Assembly: GCF_007994075.1 (NCBI RefSeq)
Contig: NZ_VIWU01000001.1
Coordinates: 1,426,001 to 1,490,000, forward strand
Reading direction: 5' to 3'
DNA from: Pseudonocardia hierapolitana
GTDB taxonomy: Bacteria > Actinomycetota > Actinomycetes > Mycobacteriales > Pseudonocardiaceae
Length of the DNA stretch: 64,000 nt
This document shows, in pieces, positions 51,705-61,716 of the stretch. The position numbers were made by a program, and so were the translations under genes. The notes under the pieces were generated by a model. It saw only the letters and a program-made list of their open reading frames with translations. It did not search any database and was not told where the DNA came from. Position 1 is the stretch's first letter, and the number at the start of each line of letters is the position of its first letter.

Positions 51705-52526
51705 TCACACCGGGATGCGGGGCTCCTCGAACCGTGCCGAGTGCTCGGCCACCCACTGGGCGAACGTGCGCGCCGCGCGACCGGTCACCCGCTCGACGGT
51801 GTCGACGACGGTCGTGGCGTCCTCCGTGGGAGCGGCGTACCAGCCGATCACGTACTCGGCGTCCGCGCGGGACACACCCGTGGCCATCAGCCGCTCGACG
51901 GCCTGCTCGTGGGTGATCGGGACGAAGGCGATGTCGCGTCCGGTGGCCCGGGACAGGATCGCGATCCGTTCCCGCGTGGTCAGCGACTCGGGCCCGGTGA
52001 GGTTGTAGGCGCGCCCCGCGTGGCCGTCCTCGAGCAGCGCGATCGCGGCCACCTCCCCGATGTCGGCCTCGTGCACCAGCGCGCTGGGGAAGTCGTACGG
52101 CTCGCGCACGACGCCCTCGGTCCGGATCGACTCGACCCACGTCAGCGTGTTCGACATGAACTCCTGCGGTTCCAGGCGCGTCCATTCCACGCCCGACTCC
52201 GCAACGGCCTGCTCGACCGGTCCCACCCAGCCGCCCCACACGACGGTGATGCGCCCCACCCCCGCGTCGACGGCCCGCCGCACCAGCTCGGGCCCGACCT
52301 CGGCGAGCCCCGCCGTCACCGTGACGTGCAGCCGGTCGACCCCGTCGAGAGCCGCACCCAACTCCTCCGGAGCGGTGTGTGTGCCGCCCACGATCTCCAC
52401 CTCGGCCGGGAACGCGGCCGCGGCCGGATTGCGGGTCAACGCGCGAACGCGCTCGCCCCGGCGGACCAGCTCGGCCACCACATGGCGGCCGGTGTTCCCG
52501 GTGGCGCCCGTGACAAGTGTCGTCAC
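51705..52526 (-). CDS. NmrA-like / SDR-type NAD(P)-binding reductase
   Basis: The 273-aa protein begins TTLVTGATGNTGRHVVAELV, the GxxGxxG nucleotide loop, followed by VRALTRNPAA (Arg selecting NADPH), DRLHVTVTAGLAEVG and EPQEFMSNTL. The catalytic Tyr-x3-Lys of classical SDRs is absent, so it is of the atypical NmrA/QOR2 kind (quinone reductase or redox sensor). GTG 52526 has AAGGAG 8 nt upstream. Confidence 0.88.
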   Translation of the reverse strand: MTTLVTGATGNTGRHVVAELVRRGERVRALTRNPAAAAFPAEVEIVGGTHTAPEELGAALDGVDRLHVTVTAGLAEVGPELVRRAVDAGVGRITVVWGGWVGPVEQAVAESGVEWTRLEPQEFMSNTLTWVESIRTEGVVREPYDFPSALVHEADIGEVAAIALLEDGHAGRAYNLTGPESLTTRERIAILSRATGRDIAFVPITHEQAVERLMATGVSRADAEYVIGWYAAPTEDATTVVDTVERVTGRAARTFAQWVAEHSARFEEPRIPV

Positions 52527-52551
52527 TGTCGAACTCCTTTCGTCGCGGACG

Positions 52552-52582
52552 ACGCTAGGAGCTCAACCTGACTTCAGGTCAA
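52552..52582 (-). promoter_or_regulatory. Promoter with a 19-bp spacer and ACCTGA dyad (MerR-like layout)
   Basis: On the minus strand TTGACC (52582-52577), a 19-bp spacer and TAGCGT (52557-52552). A perfect ACCTGA-AG-TCAGGT dyad starts in the -35. A 19-bp spacer is the classic mark of MerR/SoxR-activated promoters. No MerR gene is in the window. Confidence 0.5.
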
Positions 52583-52978
52583 CTACGCGGAGAGCGGGGT
52601 GCGCTGCTGGGGGATGCGCAGGTGCAGCGGCAGGTGGCCGGTGCGCGGGGTCGAGTCCGTCGTCAGGTGGAAGTGGCCGCCCCGGGACCGCGCGCAGATG
52701 TACGAGCGCAGCGGCCGGGCGCCGAGCGCCTCCAACTCGCGGGCCGCGGCCTCGGCGTCCTCGCGCGTCGAGTAGATCACCTTGCCGTCGGAACCGGGAC
52801 CCTGGCGCGGCAACACCCGGCCCTCGATCTCGGCGCGGCTGGGCCGGCAGAAGATCGGACGGCCCGCCTTGGTCAGCCGGGCGTGGCGGCACAGGACCTC
52901 GGCGCGGGCCAGATCACGCACGCTTCGCTGCTCCGGCACCATCGGCCCGGTCGTCGCGTCGCTCCTGTCGGCGTTCAC
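52583..52978 (-). CDS. Small conserved-looking protein (131 aa) divergent from recC
   Basis: GTG 52978 has GGAGGAGG close upstream. The protein has CRHARLTKAGRPIFCRPSRA, a region VIYSTREDAEAAARELEALG, and YICARSRGGHFHLTT, giving cysteines and His that could bind zinc. I do not recognise a named family. It lies 289 bp from recC, on the opposite strand. Confidence 0.7.
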   Translation of the reverse strand: MNADRSDATTGPMVPEQRSVRDLARAEVLCRHARLTKAGRPIFCRPSRAEIEGRVLPRQGPGSDGKVIYSTREDAEAAARELEALGARPLRSYICARSRGGHFHLTTDSTPRTGHLPLHLRIPQQRTPLSA

Positions 52979-53267
52979 GTGATCCCTCCTCCGCGTCCTG
53001 TAACCGGTGATCGCGCGGGTCCCAGCTTTCCGTTATCCGGGCAGGAGCGGGATGACACCATCGTGTTGTTTCCCGGTCCTGATCACTCTGGGTAGTTATC
53101 ACCGGAGCGTGATCACCCGACAAGTGCGCCGCCGCTGCGGGGACCGCACTGACGTGCTGCTCGACGCGCTCACACCCGTTACTTGTGGACAAGCGGCGCG
53201 CCCCCGTCGGGACTGTCACCGCCCGCGCCTAGCGTGTGCGCAGAACGTGAACGAGGGGGGCGCAGCC

Positions 53268-56200
53268 ATGTGGCACCTGCACCGGGCCGAACGGGCCGAC
53301 ACGCTGGCCCGCGCGCTGGGCGACCTGCTGGCCGAGCCGCCGGCCGACCCGTTCGCCTCGGAGGTCGTGGCGGTGCCGGCCAGGGGCGTGGAGCGGTGGC
53401 TGGCGCAGCGGCTGGCCCACCGGCTCGGAGCGGCGGGCGGCGGGGGCGACGGCGTGTGCGCGGGTGTGGCCTTCCCCTCCCCCGCCGCGGTGGTGGCCGA
53501 GGTCGTCGCGGCGGCCGCCGGCCTGGATCCCGCCGACGACCCCTGGCAGCCGGAACGGGCGGTGTGGCCGATGCTGGAGGTGATCGACGCGAGCGTCGGG
53601 GAGGAGTTTTGCGCCCCGCTGGGCGCCCACGTGGGCGACGCCGGGCGGGGCCGCCGGTACGCCGTCGCACGCCACCTCACCGATCTCTTCGCCTCCTACG
53701 CCACCCACCGGCCCGCCCTGCTGAGGGGCTGGCTCAGCGGCACCGGGGCCCCGGAGGGCGGTGCCGCCGACCTCGCATGGCAGGCGGAGCTGTGGCGGCG
53801 GCTGCGCGAGCGCATCGGCGTCCCCTCGCCGGCCGAGCGCGTGGAGGCGGCGTGCACGGCGCTGCGCTCCGACCCGGCGGCCGTCGCGCTGCCGGAGCGG
53901 GTGTCGATCTTCGGCCCCACCCGCCTGCCCGCCGAGCACCTCGCGGTGCTGGGCGCGCTGGCCGAGCACCGCGACGTGCACCTGTGGCTGCCCCATCCGT
54001 CGCCCGCGCTGTGGGCGGCCGTCGTGGCGCCGGGCGAGATCCCGCTCCGCCGCACCGATCCCACCGCGAGCGCGGCCCGTCACCCGCTGCTGGGATCCCT
54101 CGGGCGCGACGCCCGTGAGCTGCAGCTCCGGCTCCCCGCGGGGTGCGTCGACACGCACCACCCGGCCGAGCTGAGCCCACCGGTCACGCTCCTGCATCGG
54201 CTGCAGGCCGACCTGCGCGACGACCGCACGCCCGACGGCGGGTTCGCCCTGCGGCCGGACGACCGCAGCGTGCAGGTGCACTCCTGCCACGGGCCGGATC
54301 GGCAGGTCGAGGTGCTGCGGGAGATCGTGCTCGGCCTGTTGGAGGCCGATCCCACCCTCGAGCCGCGCGACGTGCTGGTGATGTGTCCCGACGTCGAGAC
54401 GTTCGCCCCGCTGGTCTCGGCCTGCTTCGGTCTCGCCGACGGCCCCGACGCCCACCCCGGTCAACGCCTGCAGGTCCGGCTGGCCGACCGCGCGCTGCGC
54501 CAGGTCAACCCGCTGCTCGACACGGTGGCGCAGCTGCTGGAGCTCGCCGATGCCCGGGCCACGGCGTCGCAGCTGCTCGACCTGCTCGGCACGGGGCCGG
54601 TGCGCAGCCGCTTCGACCTCGACGAGACCGACCTCGAGCGGCTGCGCGAGCTCGTGGTCCGCTCGGGAGTGCGGTGGGGGCTCGACGGCGCGCACCGGGC
54701 GCCGTTCCATCTCGACGGGTTCCCGCAGAACACCTGGTCCGCGGGCCTCGACCGGCTGCTGCTGGGCGTCGCGATGTCCGGGTCGGAACACGAGTGGCTG
54801 GGCACCGCGCTGCCCCTGGACGAGGTCGAGTCGGGCGACGTCGCCCGGGTCGGCCGGCTCGCGGAGTTCGTCGACCGGGTCGCGGCCGTCCTCGCCCGGC
54901 TGGCCGGGCAGCAGCCCCTCGAACGGTGGGTCGCGGTGCTCCAGGACGCCCTCGACGCGCTCACCCTCGTCACCGGAACCGACGAGTGGCAGGGCACGCA
55001 GGCGCGGGCCGAGCTCGCCGCCGCCGTCCGAGCGGCCGGGCCGCACGCCGCCACCGTCGAGCTCGGGCTGGCCGACGTGCGCGGCCTGCTCGCCGAACGG
55101 CTGCGCGGCCGTCCCACCCGCGCCAACTTCCGCACGGGCACGCTCACCGTCGCCACGCTGGTGCCGATGCGGTCGGTGCCGCACCGCGTGATCTGCCTGC
55201 TCGGGCTCGACGACGGCGCCTTCCCCCGCGCAGGCGTGCCCGACGGCGACGACCTGCTCGCCCGCGACCCCCTGGTGGGCGAGCGCGACCCCCGCAGCGA
55301 GGACCGGCAGCTCTTCCTCGACGCGATCTGCGCCGCCACCGAGCACCTCGTCGTGGTGCACTCCGGTGCCGACGAGCGCACCGGCGCCCGCCGCCCGCCC
55401 GCCGTTCCGCTCGGGGAACTGCTCGACGCCGTCGCCGCCACTGCCGGCCGCGAGGCGCTCGATCAGGTGGTGGTGCGCCACCCCCTGCAGCCGTTCGACC
55501 CGCGCAACTTCGCCGGCCCCCGGCCGTTCAGCTTCGACCGCGCCGAGCTGGCCGGTGCGGTGGCGGCGGGCGGCACGAAGGCGCCGCCCGCACCGTTCCT
55601 CGCCGACCCCCTGCCCCCTCCCGACGACGACGACGTGATCGCCCTCGACGAACTGGTGTCGTTCGTCGAGCACCCCGTCAAGGAGTTCCTGCGCCAGCGG
55701 GTGGGGCTCTCGCTGTTCACGGCGGAGGAGCAGGACACCGACTCGCTGCCGGTCGACCTCGACGGGCTCGCGCTGTGGTCGATCGGCGACCGGCTGCTGC
55801 GCGACCGGCTGGCGGGGCGGCCGCTCGACCGCTGCCGGCAGGCCGAGTGGCGTCGCGGGGAGCTGCCGCCGGGGGCGCTGGGCGAGCAGGTGCTCCTGCG
55901 GGTGCTCGACGACGTCGAACCGATCGTCTCCGCCGCCCAGCCGTACCTGGTGGGCGAGGCGGGCGACCGCGACGTCGACGTCACCCTGCCCGACGGCAGC
56001 CGCGTCGTCGGCACGGTCGGCGGGCTGCACGGGAACGTCCTGCTGCGCGTCGAGTTCTCCCGGCTCGCGGCCAAGCAGCGGGTACGCGCGTGGGTGCGGC
56101 TGCTCGCGCTCACCGCGGCCACCCGCGAGCCGTGGCGCGCCGTCACGATCGGGCGGGGGCAGAAGTTCGGGCTGGCGATGGCCACCGCGGGCCCGCTCGA

Positions 56201-56543
56201 CCCCGACCGGGCCACCGCCGAGATCGCCGAGCTCGTGGCGCTGCGGCGGGCGGGCCTGCGCGAGCCGCTGCCGCTGCCCACCCAGGCCGGCCACACCTAC
56301 GCCACCGTCCGCCGCGGCGGCGCGGATCCCGCGGGCGCGCTCGACGAGGCGCTGCGCAAGTGGACGAGCGGCGCGGGAGCAGAGCGCGCCGACACCGCGC
56401 ACGTTCGGGCATGGGGCCCGCAGGCCGGTCCCGAGGTGCTCACCGCGCCCGGGCCGCCGGGCGGGGAGCCCACCCGGTTCGGCACGCTCGCGCTGCAGGT
56501 CTGGTCCCCCCTGCTCACGGCAGAGGACGTGGTGAGGCTGTGA
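53268..56543 (+). CDS. recC: Exodeoxyribonuclease V subunit gamma
   Basis: The 1091-aa RecC protein begins MWHLHRAERADTLARALGDL. Helicase-like motifs are degenerate, as expected for the scanning subunit (FGPTRLPAEHLAVLGALAEH; VHSCHGPDRQVEVLREIV; CLLGLDDGAFPR). The DNA-binding and chi-scanning channel is formed with RecB and RecD. ATG 53268 has GAGGGGGG upstream; the longer open frame to 53007 has no coding signs. The gap 52979-53267 contains a CTTGT-GG-ACAAG dyad (53182-53193) and TGATCAC repeats. Confidence 0.93.
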   Translation: MWHLHRAERADTLARALGDLLAEPPADPFASEVVAVPARGVERWLAQRLAHRLGAAGGGGDGVCAGVAFPSPAAVVAEVVAAAAGLDPADDPWQPERAVWPMLEVIDASVGEEFCAPLGAHVGDAGRGRRYAVARHLTDLFASYATHRPALLRGWLSGTGAPEGGAADLAWQAELWRRLRERIGVPSPAERVEAACTALRSDPAAVALPERVSIFGPTRLPAEHLAVLGALAEHRDVHLWLPHPSPALWAAVVAPGEIPLRRTDPTASAARHPLLGSLGRDARELQLRLPAGCVDTHHPAELSPPVTLLHRLQADLRDDRTPDGGFALRPDDRSVQVHSCHGPDRQVEVLREIVLGLLEADPTLEPRDVLVMCPDVETFAPLVSACFGLADGPDAHPGQRLQVRLADRALRQVNPLLDTVAQLLELADARATASQLLDLLGTGPVRSRFDLDETDLERLRELVVRSGVRWGLDGAHRAPFHLDGFPQNTWSAGLDRLLLGVAMSGSEHEWLGTALPLDEVESGDVARVGRLAEFVDRVAAVLARLAGQQPLERWVAVLQDALDALTLVTGTDEWQGTQARAELAAAVRAAGPHAATVELGLADVRGLLAERLRGRPTRANFRTGTLTVATLVPMRSVPHRVICLLGLDDGAFPRAGVPDGDDLLARDPLVGERDPRSEDRQLFLDAICAATEHLVVVHSGADERTGARRPPAVPLGELLDAVAATAGREALDQVVVRHPLQPFDPRNFAGPRPFSFDRAELAGAVAAGGTKAPPAPFLADPLPPPDDDDVIALDELVSFVEHPVKEFLRQRVGLSLFTAEEQDTDSLPVDLDGLALWSIGDRLLRDRLAGRPLDRCRQAEWRRGELPPGALGEQVLLRVLDDVEPIVSAAQPYLVGEAGDRDVDVTLPDGSRVVGTVGGLHGNVLLRVEFSRLAAKQRVRAWVRLLALTAATREPWRAVTIGRGQKFGLAMATAGPLDPDRATAEIAELVALRRAGLREPLPLPTQAGHTYATVRRGGADPAGALDEALRKWTSGAGAERADTAHVRAWGPQAGPEVLTAPGPPGGEPTRFGTLALQVWSPLLTAEDVVRL

Positions 56544-59500
56544 CCGTCATCCCGTTCCCCGCCCCGGTGCTCGCGCCCACCGCGTTCGACGTCTGCGGCG
56601 AGCTGCCCACCGGCACCACGGTGCTGGAAGCGAGCGCCGGCACCGGCAAGACCTTCACCATCGCGGCGCTCGCCGCCCGCTACGTCGCAGAGGGCCACGC
56701 CGCTCTGCCCGAGCTCATGCTCGTCACGTTCGGCCGGGAGGCCACCCAGGAGCTGCGCGAACGCGTGCGGGAGCGCCTCGTCACCGCCGAGCGCGGCCTG
56801 GCCGATCCCGCTGCCGCCCGCGCCTGCGCCGACGACGTGCTCCGGCTGCTCGCCGAGGCGCCCGACGCCGAGGTCGCGGCCCGACGCGGCCGGCTCGCCC
56901 GCGCCCTCACCCAGTTCGACGCGGCCACGATCGCCACCACCCACCAGTTCTGCCAGCAGATGCTCGCCGGCCTGGGCGTGGCGGGCGACGGCGACCGCGA
57001 CGCGGTGTTCGTGGAGTCGATCGAGGACATCCTCACGGAGGTCGTCGACGACTTCTACGTCCGCAAGTACGGCGCGCGCGGCGCCGGCACGCCGGCGTTC
57101 AGCCGGGCGGAGGCGCTCGCGTTGGCCCGCAGGGCCGTGCACGACGGGCAGGCGCGGCTCGAACCGCGCGGCGCCGAGCCGGGCAGCGCCGCCCACGTGC
57201 GCCACCGCTTCGCCACGGCCGTGCGCGCCGAGGTGGCGCGGCGCAAGCGCGTGCGGCGCATCTACACCTACGACGACATGCTCACCCGGCTGGCCGACGC
57301 GCTGGCCGACCCGGCGCGCGGCGCGGCCGCCCGGCTGCGCGCCCGCTACCGCGTGGTGCTGGTCGACGAGTTCCAGGACACCGACCCGGTGCAGTGGCAG
57401 ATCCTGCGCACGGCCTTCCACGGGTCCACCACGCTCGTGCTGATCGGCGACCCGAAGCAGGCGATCTACGCGTTCCGCGGGGCCGACGTCGTCAGCTACC
57501 TCGACGCCACCGATGCCGCGCACCACCACGCCACGCTGGCCCGCAACTGGCGCAGCGACGCCGTGCTCCTGGACGCGCTCGACACGGTGTTCGCCGGCGC
57601 GGCTCTCGGCGACCCGCGGATCACGGTGCACCACGTGGAGTCCGCCCATCCCGGGAGCCGGCTGCGCGGCGCGCCGGTCGACACCCCGTTCCGGTTGCGC
57701 GTGGCGTCCCGCGCCGGGCTGCCCAAGGCACCGCGCCGCGACCTCGCCGTCGTCGGCCCGGCCCGCGAGCTCGTGACGCGCGACGCGGCGTCCGACATCG
57801 CGGCGCTGCTCGCGAGCGGGGCCACCGTCGCCGGTGAGCCGGTGGCCCCCGGCGACGTCGCCGTGCTGGTGCGCACCAACGACCAGGGCGCGATGATCCG
57901 CCAGGCCCTCGCCGCCGCGGGGGTGCCCGCCGTGCTGTCCGGCACGGCCAGCGTGTTCGGCACCCCCGTCGCCGGGGAGTGGCTCACGCTCCTGGAGGCA
58001 CTGGAGCAGCCGCGCGCGGCCCGGGTGCGGGCCGCCGCGCTCACCCCCTTCCTCGGCCACACGGTCGCCGAGCTCTGCGGGCCCGGCGCCGAGGCCCTGC
58101 TCGACGAGGTCGGTGCCACGCTGCGCGCGTGGGCGGTGGTGCTGCACGAGCGCGGGATCGCCGCGCTGCTGGAGGCCATGACAACTCGCACCACCACCGG
58201 ACCCGGACTCCCCGGCCGCCTGCTCGGCGTCGCCGACGGCGAGCGGCTGCTCACCGACCTGCGCCACATCGCCCAGGCGCTGCACGCCGCCGCGGTGTCC
58301 GAGCACCTCGGCCCGGCCGCGCTGGTGGAGTGGCTGCGCCACCGCATCACCGACGCCGCCCAGGACGTGGTGGTCGAGCGCAGCAGGCGGCTGGAGTCCG
58401 ACGCCGACGCCGTGCAGATCATCACGATCCACCGCAGCAAGGGCCTCGAGTTCCCGATCGTCTACGTGCCGTTCGGGTGGGACCGCAACGTCCGCGACCC
58501 GGACGTCCCGCTCCTGCACGACGAGTCCGGCGCCCGGGTGCTCGACGTCGGCGGCGAGTCCGGCGACGGGTGGAAGGAGCGGGTCGCGCGGCACCGCGCG
58601 GAGGAGGCGGGCGAGGACCTGCGGCTGCTGTACGTCGCGCTCACCCGCGCGCGCTGCCAGGTGGTCACGTGGTGGGTGCCGGCCACCACCACTGCCACGT
58701 CCCCGCTGCACCGGCTGCTGATCGGGCGGCCCCCGGCCGGCCGCGAGCCGGCGGAGGCCTACCGCGTGCCCGCCGACAACGCGGCGCTGCACGCGCTGCG
58801 CGAGCTCGCGGGGAGCCGGATCTCGGTGGAGGAGATCGGGTTCGCGCAGAGCGCGCTCACGCTGCCCGCGTCCGAGCCCGCAGCGGGTGAGCTGCGCGCC
58901 GCGGAGTTCTCCCGCCGGCTCGACATCGCCTGGCGGCGCACGTCCTACAGCGCGCTCACCGCGAGCGCGGGCCACGGGCCGGGCGTCGGCAGCGAACCGG
59001 AGGCTGCGGGGATCGACGACGAGGCGGCGGTCGAGCTGCCCCCCGGATCCGAACCGGACGGGGTCGCGGCGCTCCCGTCCCCGATGGCGGAGCTGCCACT
59101 CGGGGCCGGCTTCGGCACGCTGGTGCACGGGATCTTCGAAGCGGCCGACCTCACCGCCGCCGACCTGCCCGGCGAGCTCACCACCCACGCCCGTGATCAA
59201 CTCGTGCACCACCCCGTACCGGGCGTCGAGGCCGAGCTGCTGGCGGCTGCGCTGCTCCCGGCCGCCCACACCCCGCTCGGTCCACTGGCAGGCGGACTGC
59301 GCCTGGCCGACATCGCGCCGCGCGACCGGCTCGCCGAGCTCGACTTCGAGCTGCCCCTCGCCGCCGGTGACACCCCCGGCCCACCCGTGTTCCTCGGCGC
59401 GCTCGCCCCGCTCCTGTGCCGGCACCTGCCCGCCGACGACCCGCTGCGCTCCTACCCCGACGCGCTCGCCGGGCTCGCCGAGCAACCGCTGCGGGGCTAC

Positions 59501-59896
59501 CTCACCGGCAGCATCGACGCGGTGCTGCGGCTGCCGGGCTCGCGGTTCGCGGTGGTCGACTACAAGACCAACTGGCTCGGGCCGATGGGGCCCGAGGGGC
59601 GCGAGCCGCTCACGTCCGCCCACTACGCGCCACCGCGGCTGGCCGAGGCGATGATCGCCTCGCACTACCCGCTGCAGGCGCTGCTCTACAGCGTCGCGCT
59701 GCACCGGTACCTGCGCTGGCGGCTGCCCGGCTACAGCCCGGAGCGCCACCTCGGTGGGGTGCTGTACCTGTTCGTCCGCGGGATGTGCGGGCCCGACACC
59801 CCGGCGGTCGACGGCGTGCCGTGCGGGGTGTTCAGCTGGGTGCCGCCTGCCCCGCTCGTGGAGGAGCTTTCCCAGCTGATGGGCGGTGTGGCATGA
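56540..59896 (+). CDS. recB: Exodeoxyribonuclease V subunit beta (UvrD-type helicase/nuclease)
   Basis: The 1118-aa RecB carries Walker A ASAGTGKTFT at ~33-42, helicase motif II VLVDEFQDTDPVQW, IGDPKQAIYAFRGAD, IITIHRSKGLEFPIVYVP and LLYVALTRAR. The C-terminal nuclease domain has GSIDAVLRLPG and VVDYKTNWLG (catalytic Asp-x-Lys) plus YPLQALLYSVALHRYL. GTGA overlap with recC. It unwinds and degrades DNA ends for repair. Confidence 0.95.
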   Translation: MTVIPFPAPVLAPTAFDVCGELPTGTTVLEASAGTGKTFTIAALAARYVAEGHAALPELMLVTFGREATQELRERVRERLVTAERGLADPAAARACADDVLRLLAEAPDAEVAARRGRLARALTQFDAATIATTHQFCQQMLAGLGVAGDGDRDAVFVESIEDILTEVVDDFYVRKYGARGAGTPAFSRAEALALARRAVHDGQARLEPRGAEPGSAAHVRHRFATAVRAEVARRKRVRRIYTYDDMLTRLADALADPARGAAARLRARYRVVLVDEFQDTDPVQWQILRTAFHGSTTLVLIGDPKQAIYAFRGADVVSYLDATDAAHHHATLARNWRSDAVLLDALDTVFAGAALGDPRITVHHVESAHPGSRLRGAPVDTPFRLRVASRAGLPKAPRRDLAVVGPARELVTRDAASDIAALLASGATVAGEPVAPGDVAVLVRTNDQGAMIRQALAAAGVPAVLSGTASVFGTPVAGEWLTLLEALEQPRAARVRAAALTPFLGHTVAELCGPGAEALLDEVGATLRAWAVVLHERGIAALLEAMTTRTTTGPGLPGRLLGVADGERLLTDLRHIAQALHAAAVSEHLGPAALVEWLRHRITDAAQDVVVERSRRLESDADAVQIITIHRSKGLEFPIVYVPFGWDRNVRDPDVPLLHDESGARVLDVGGESGDGWKERVARHRAEEAGEDLRLLYVALTRARCQVVTWWVPATTTATSPLHRLLIGRPPAGREPAEAYRVPADNAALHALRELAGSRISVEEIGFAQSALTLPASEPAAGELRAAEFSRRLDIAWRRTSYSALTASAGHGPGVGSEPEAAGIDDEAAVELPPGSEPDGVAALPSPMAELPLGAGFGTLVHGIFEAADLTAADLPGELTTHARDQLVHHPVPGVEAELLAAALLPAAHTPLGPLAGGLRLADIAPRDRLAELDFELPLAAGDTPGPPVFLGALAPLLCRHLPADDPLRSYPDALAGLAEQPLRGYLTGSIDAVLRLPGSRFAVVDYKTNWLGPMGPEGREPLTSAHYAPPRLAEAMIASHYPLQALLYSVALHRYLRWRLPGYSPERHLGGVLYLFVRGMCGPDTPAVDGVPCGVFSWVPPAPLVEELSQLMGGVA

Positions 59897-61716
59897 CGGT
59901 CGATCTCGGCGATGCTCGCCTGGCCCGTGCCGCCGACCGCCTGCTCGGCGTCTTCAACACCGCGGGCGTGCTCGATCCGGCCGACGCGCACGTGGCCGCT
60001 CGGATCGGGCGCCTCGGTGGGGAGACCGACGAGGAGGTCCTGCTCGCGGTGGCGCTCGCCGTGCGCGCGGTGCGCCTCGGGTCGGTGTGCGTCGACCTCG
60101 CCTCGGTGAGCCACACCGTGCTCGGCGAGGGTGACGAGCTCGTGGACGTCTCCGCGCTGCCGTGGCCCGACCCGCCGCGGTGGCTCGCGGCGTGCGCGGC
60201 GAGCCCGGTGGTGGCCGACGGGCCGGACGCGCCGAGCGGCCGTCCGCTGCGGATCGTCGACGGGCTGCTCTACCTCGCGCGCTACTGGGGCGAGGAGGAG
60301 GTGGTGCGCCGCTCGCTCGCCGAGCGCGCCGCGGCCGCGCCGCCCTCGGTCGACATCCCGCGGCTGCGGGCCGGCCTGGAGCGGCACTTCTCGGCGCCCG
60401 GGTCGGAGCGGCAACGCCTGGCGGCCGCGGTGAGCGTGCTGCGGCGGGTCACGGTGCTGGCGGGCGGTCCGGGAACCGGCAAGACCACCACGGTCGCGCG
60501 GCTGCTCGCCCTGCTGCACGACCAGCCGGGCCCGCCGCCGCGGGTCGCGCTCGCCGCCCCCACCGGCAAGGCGGCCGCCCGGCTGCAGGAGGCGGTCGCG
60601 GCCGAGCTGCCCGCCGAGCTGCGGTCGCGCACACCCGAGGCGGCCACCCTGCACCGGCTGCTCGGCTGGCGGCCGGGCGGGCGCTTCCGCTACGGCCGCA
60701 CCCAGCGGTTGCCCTTCGACGTGGTCGTCGTCGACGAGACGTCGATGGTGTCACTCACGCTGATGGCCCGGCTCCTGGAGGCCGTGCGGCCGGACGCCCG
60801 GATCGTGCTGGTGGGCGACCCCGACCAGCTGGCCTCGGTCGAGGCGGGCGCGGTCCTCGGCGACCTGGCCAGGGCACCGGGGCAGCCGGAGGCGGCCCTC
60901 GACGCGGCCCTCGAGGCCACGGGCATCCCCGGCGGCCTCGTCGGCGGTCCGGTGATCAACGGTGTGGTCACGCTGCGGCATGTGTGGCGCTTCGGCGGCG
61001 CCATCGCCGAGTTCTCCCGCGCCGTGCAGGCCGGCGACGCCGACGCCGCGGCCGCCTTGCTCCGCGGTGACCACTCCGACCTGGAGTTCGTCGAGCCCGA
61101 CGACGTCACCGGAGTGCGCAAGGACGTCGTGGCCGCCGGCCGCGAGCTCACCGATGCGGCGATGCGCGGCGACGTCCCCACCGCGCTCGCGGCCCTGGAA
61201 CGCCACCGGGTGCTGTGCGCCCACCGCAGGGGGCCGTACGGGGTCACGCGCTGGAGCGCGGAGATCGAGCGGTGGCTGCGGGCGGCCCTCCCCGACGCGC
61301 CAACGGGGCCGTGGTACCCCGGGCGGCCGGTGCTCGTCACGGCCAACGACTACGACGTGGGGCTGTTCAACGGCGACACCGGCGTGGCGGTCGCCGTGCC
61401 GGAGGGACTGCGGGTCGCGTTCGCCCGTGGCGGGCTGCCGACCCTGCACCCGCCTGCCCGGCTGTCGGAGGTGGCCACCGTGCACGCGATGACCGTGCAC
61501 CGCGGACAGGGCAGCCAGTTCCGGCGGGTCACGGTGGTGTTGCCGCCCGCCGAGTCCCCGCTGCTCACCCGGGAGCTGCTCTACACGGCGGTCACGCGGG
61601 CCGCCGAGTTCGTCCGGGTCGTCGGCACCGAGGAGGCGGTGCGCGCGGCGGTGGCCCGCCCCGTCAGCCGGGCCAGCGGGCTGCGCCACCGGCTGGGAGC
61701 TGCGCGAACGGGCTGA
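59893..61716 (+). CDS. recD: Exodeoxyribonuclease V subunit alpha (5'-3' helicase)
   Basis: The 607-aa RecD has the SF1B set: GGPGTGKTTTVARLLALL, AAPTGKAAARLQEAV, VVVVDETSMVSL, GDPDQLASVEAGAVLGDL, VHRGQGSQF and ELLYTAVTRAAEF. ATGA overlap with recB; the three genes form one translationally coupled unit. Its 3' end overlaps the convergent LLM gene by 53 bp. Confidence 0.95.
   Translation: MTVDLGDARLARAADRLLGVFNTAGVLDPADAHVAARIGRLGGETDEEVLLAVALAVRAVRLGSVCVDLASVSHTVLGEGDELVDVSALPWPDPPRWLAACAASPVVADGPDAPSGRPLRIVDGLLYLARYWGEEEVVRRSLAERAAAAPPSVDIPRLRAGLERHFSAPGSERQRLAAAVSVLRRVTVLAGGPGTGKTTTVARLLALLHDQPGPPPRVALAAPTGKAAARLQEAVAAELPAELRSRTPEAATLHRLLGWRPGGRFRYGRTQRLPFDVVVVDETSMVSLTLMARLLEAVRPDARIVLVGDPDQLASVEAGAVLGDLARAPGQPEAALDAALEATGIPGGLVGGPVINGVVTLRHVWRFGGAIAEFSRAVQAGDADAAAALLRGDHSDLEFVEPDDVTGVRKDVVAAGRELTDAAMRGDVPTALAALERHRVLCAHRRGPYGVTRWSAEIERWLRAALPDAPTGPWYPGRPVLVTANDYDVGLFNGDTGVAVAVPEGLRVAFARGGLPTLHPPARLSEVATVHAMTVHRGQGSQFRRVTVVLPPAESPLLTRELLYTAVTRAAEFVRVVGTEEAVRAAVARPVSRASGLRHRLGAARTG

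Noticed and set aside
54143..56539. Plus-strand frame over recC leading into recB
   Set aside because: Arg/Ala-rich shadow of recC; the recB Walker motif begins only after 56540.
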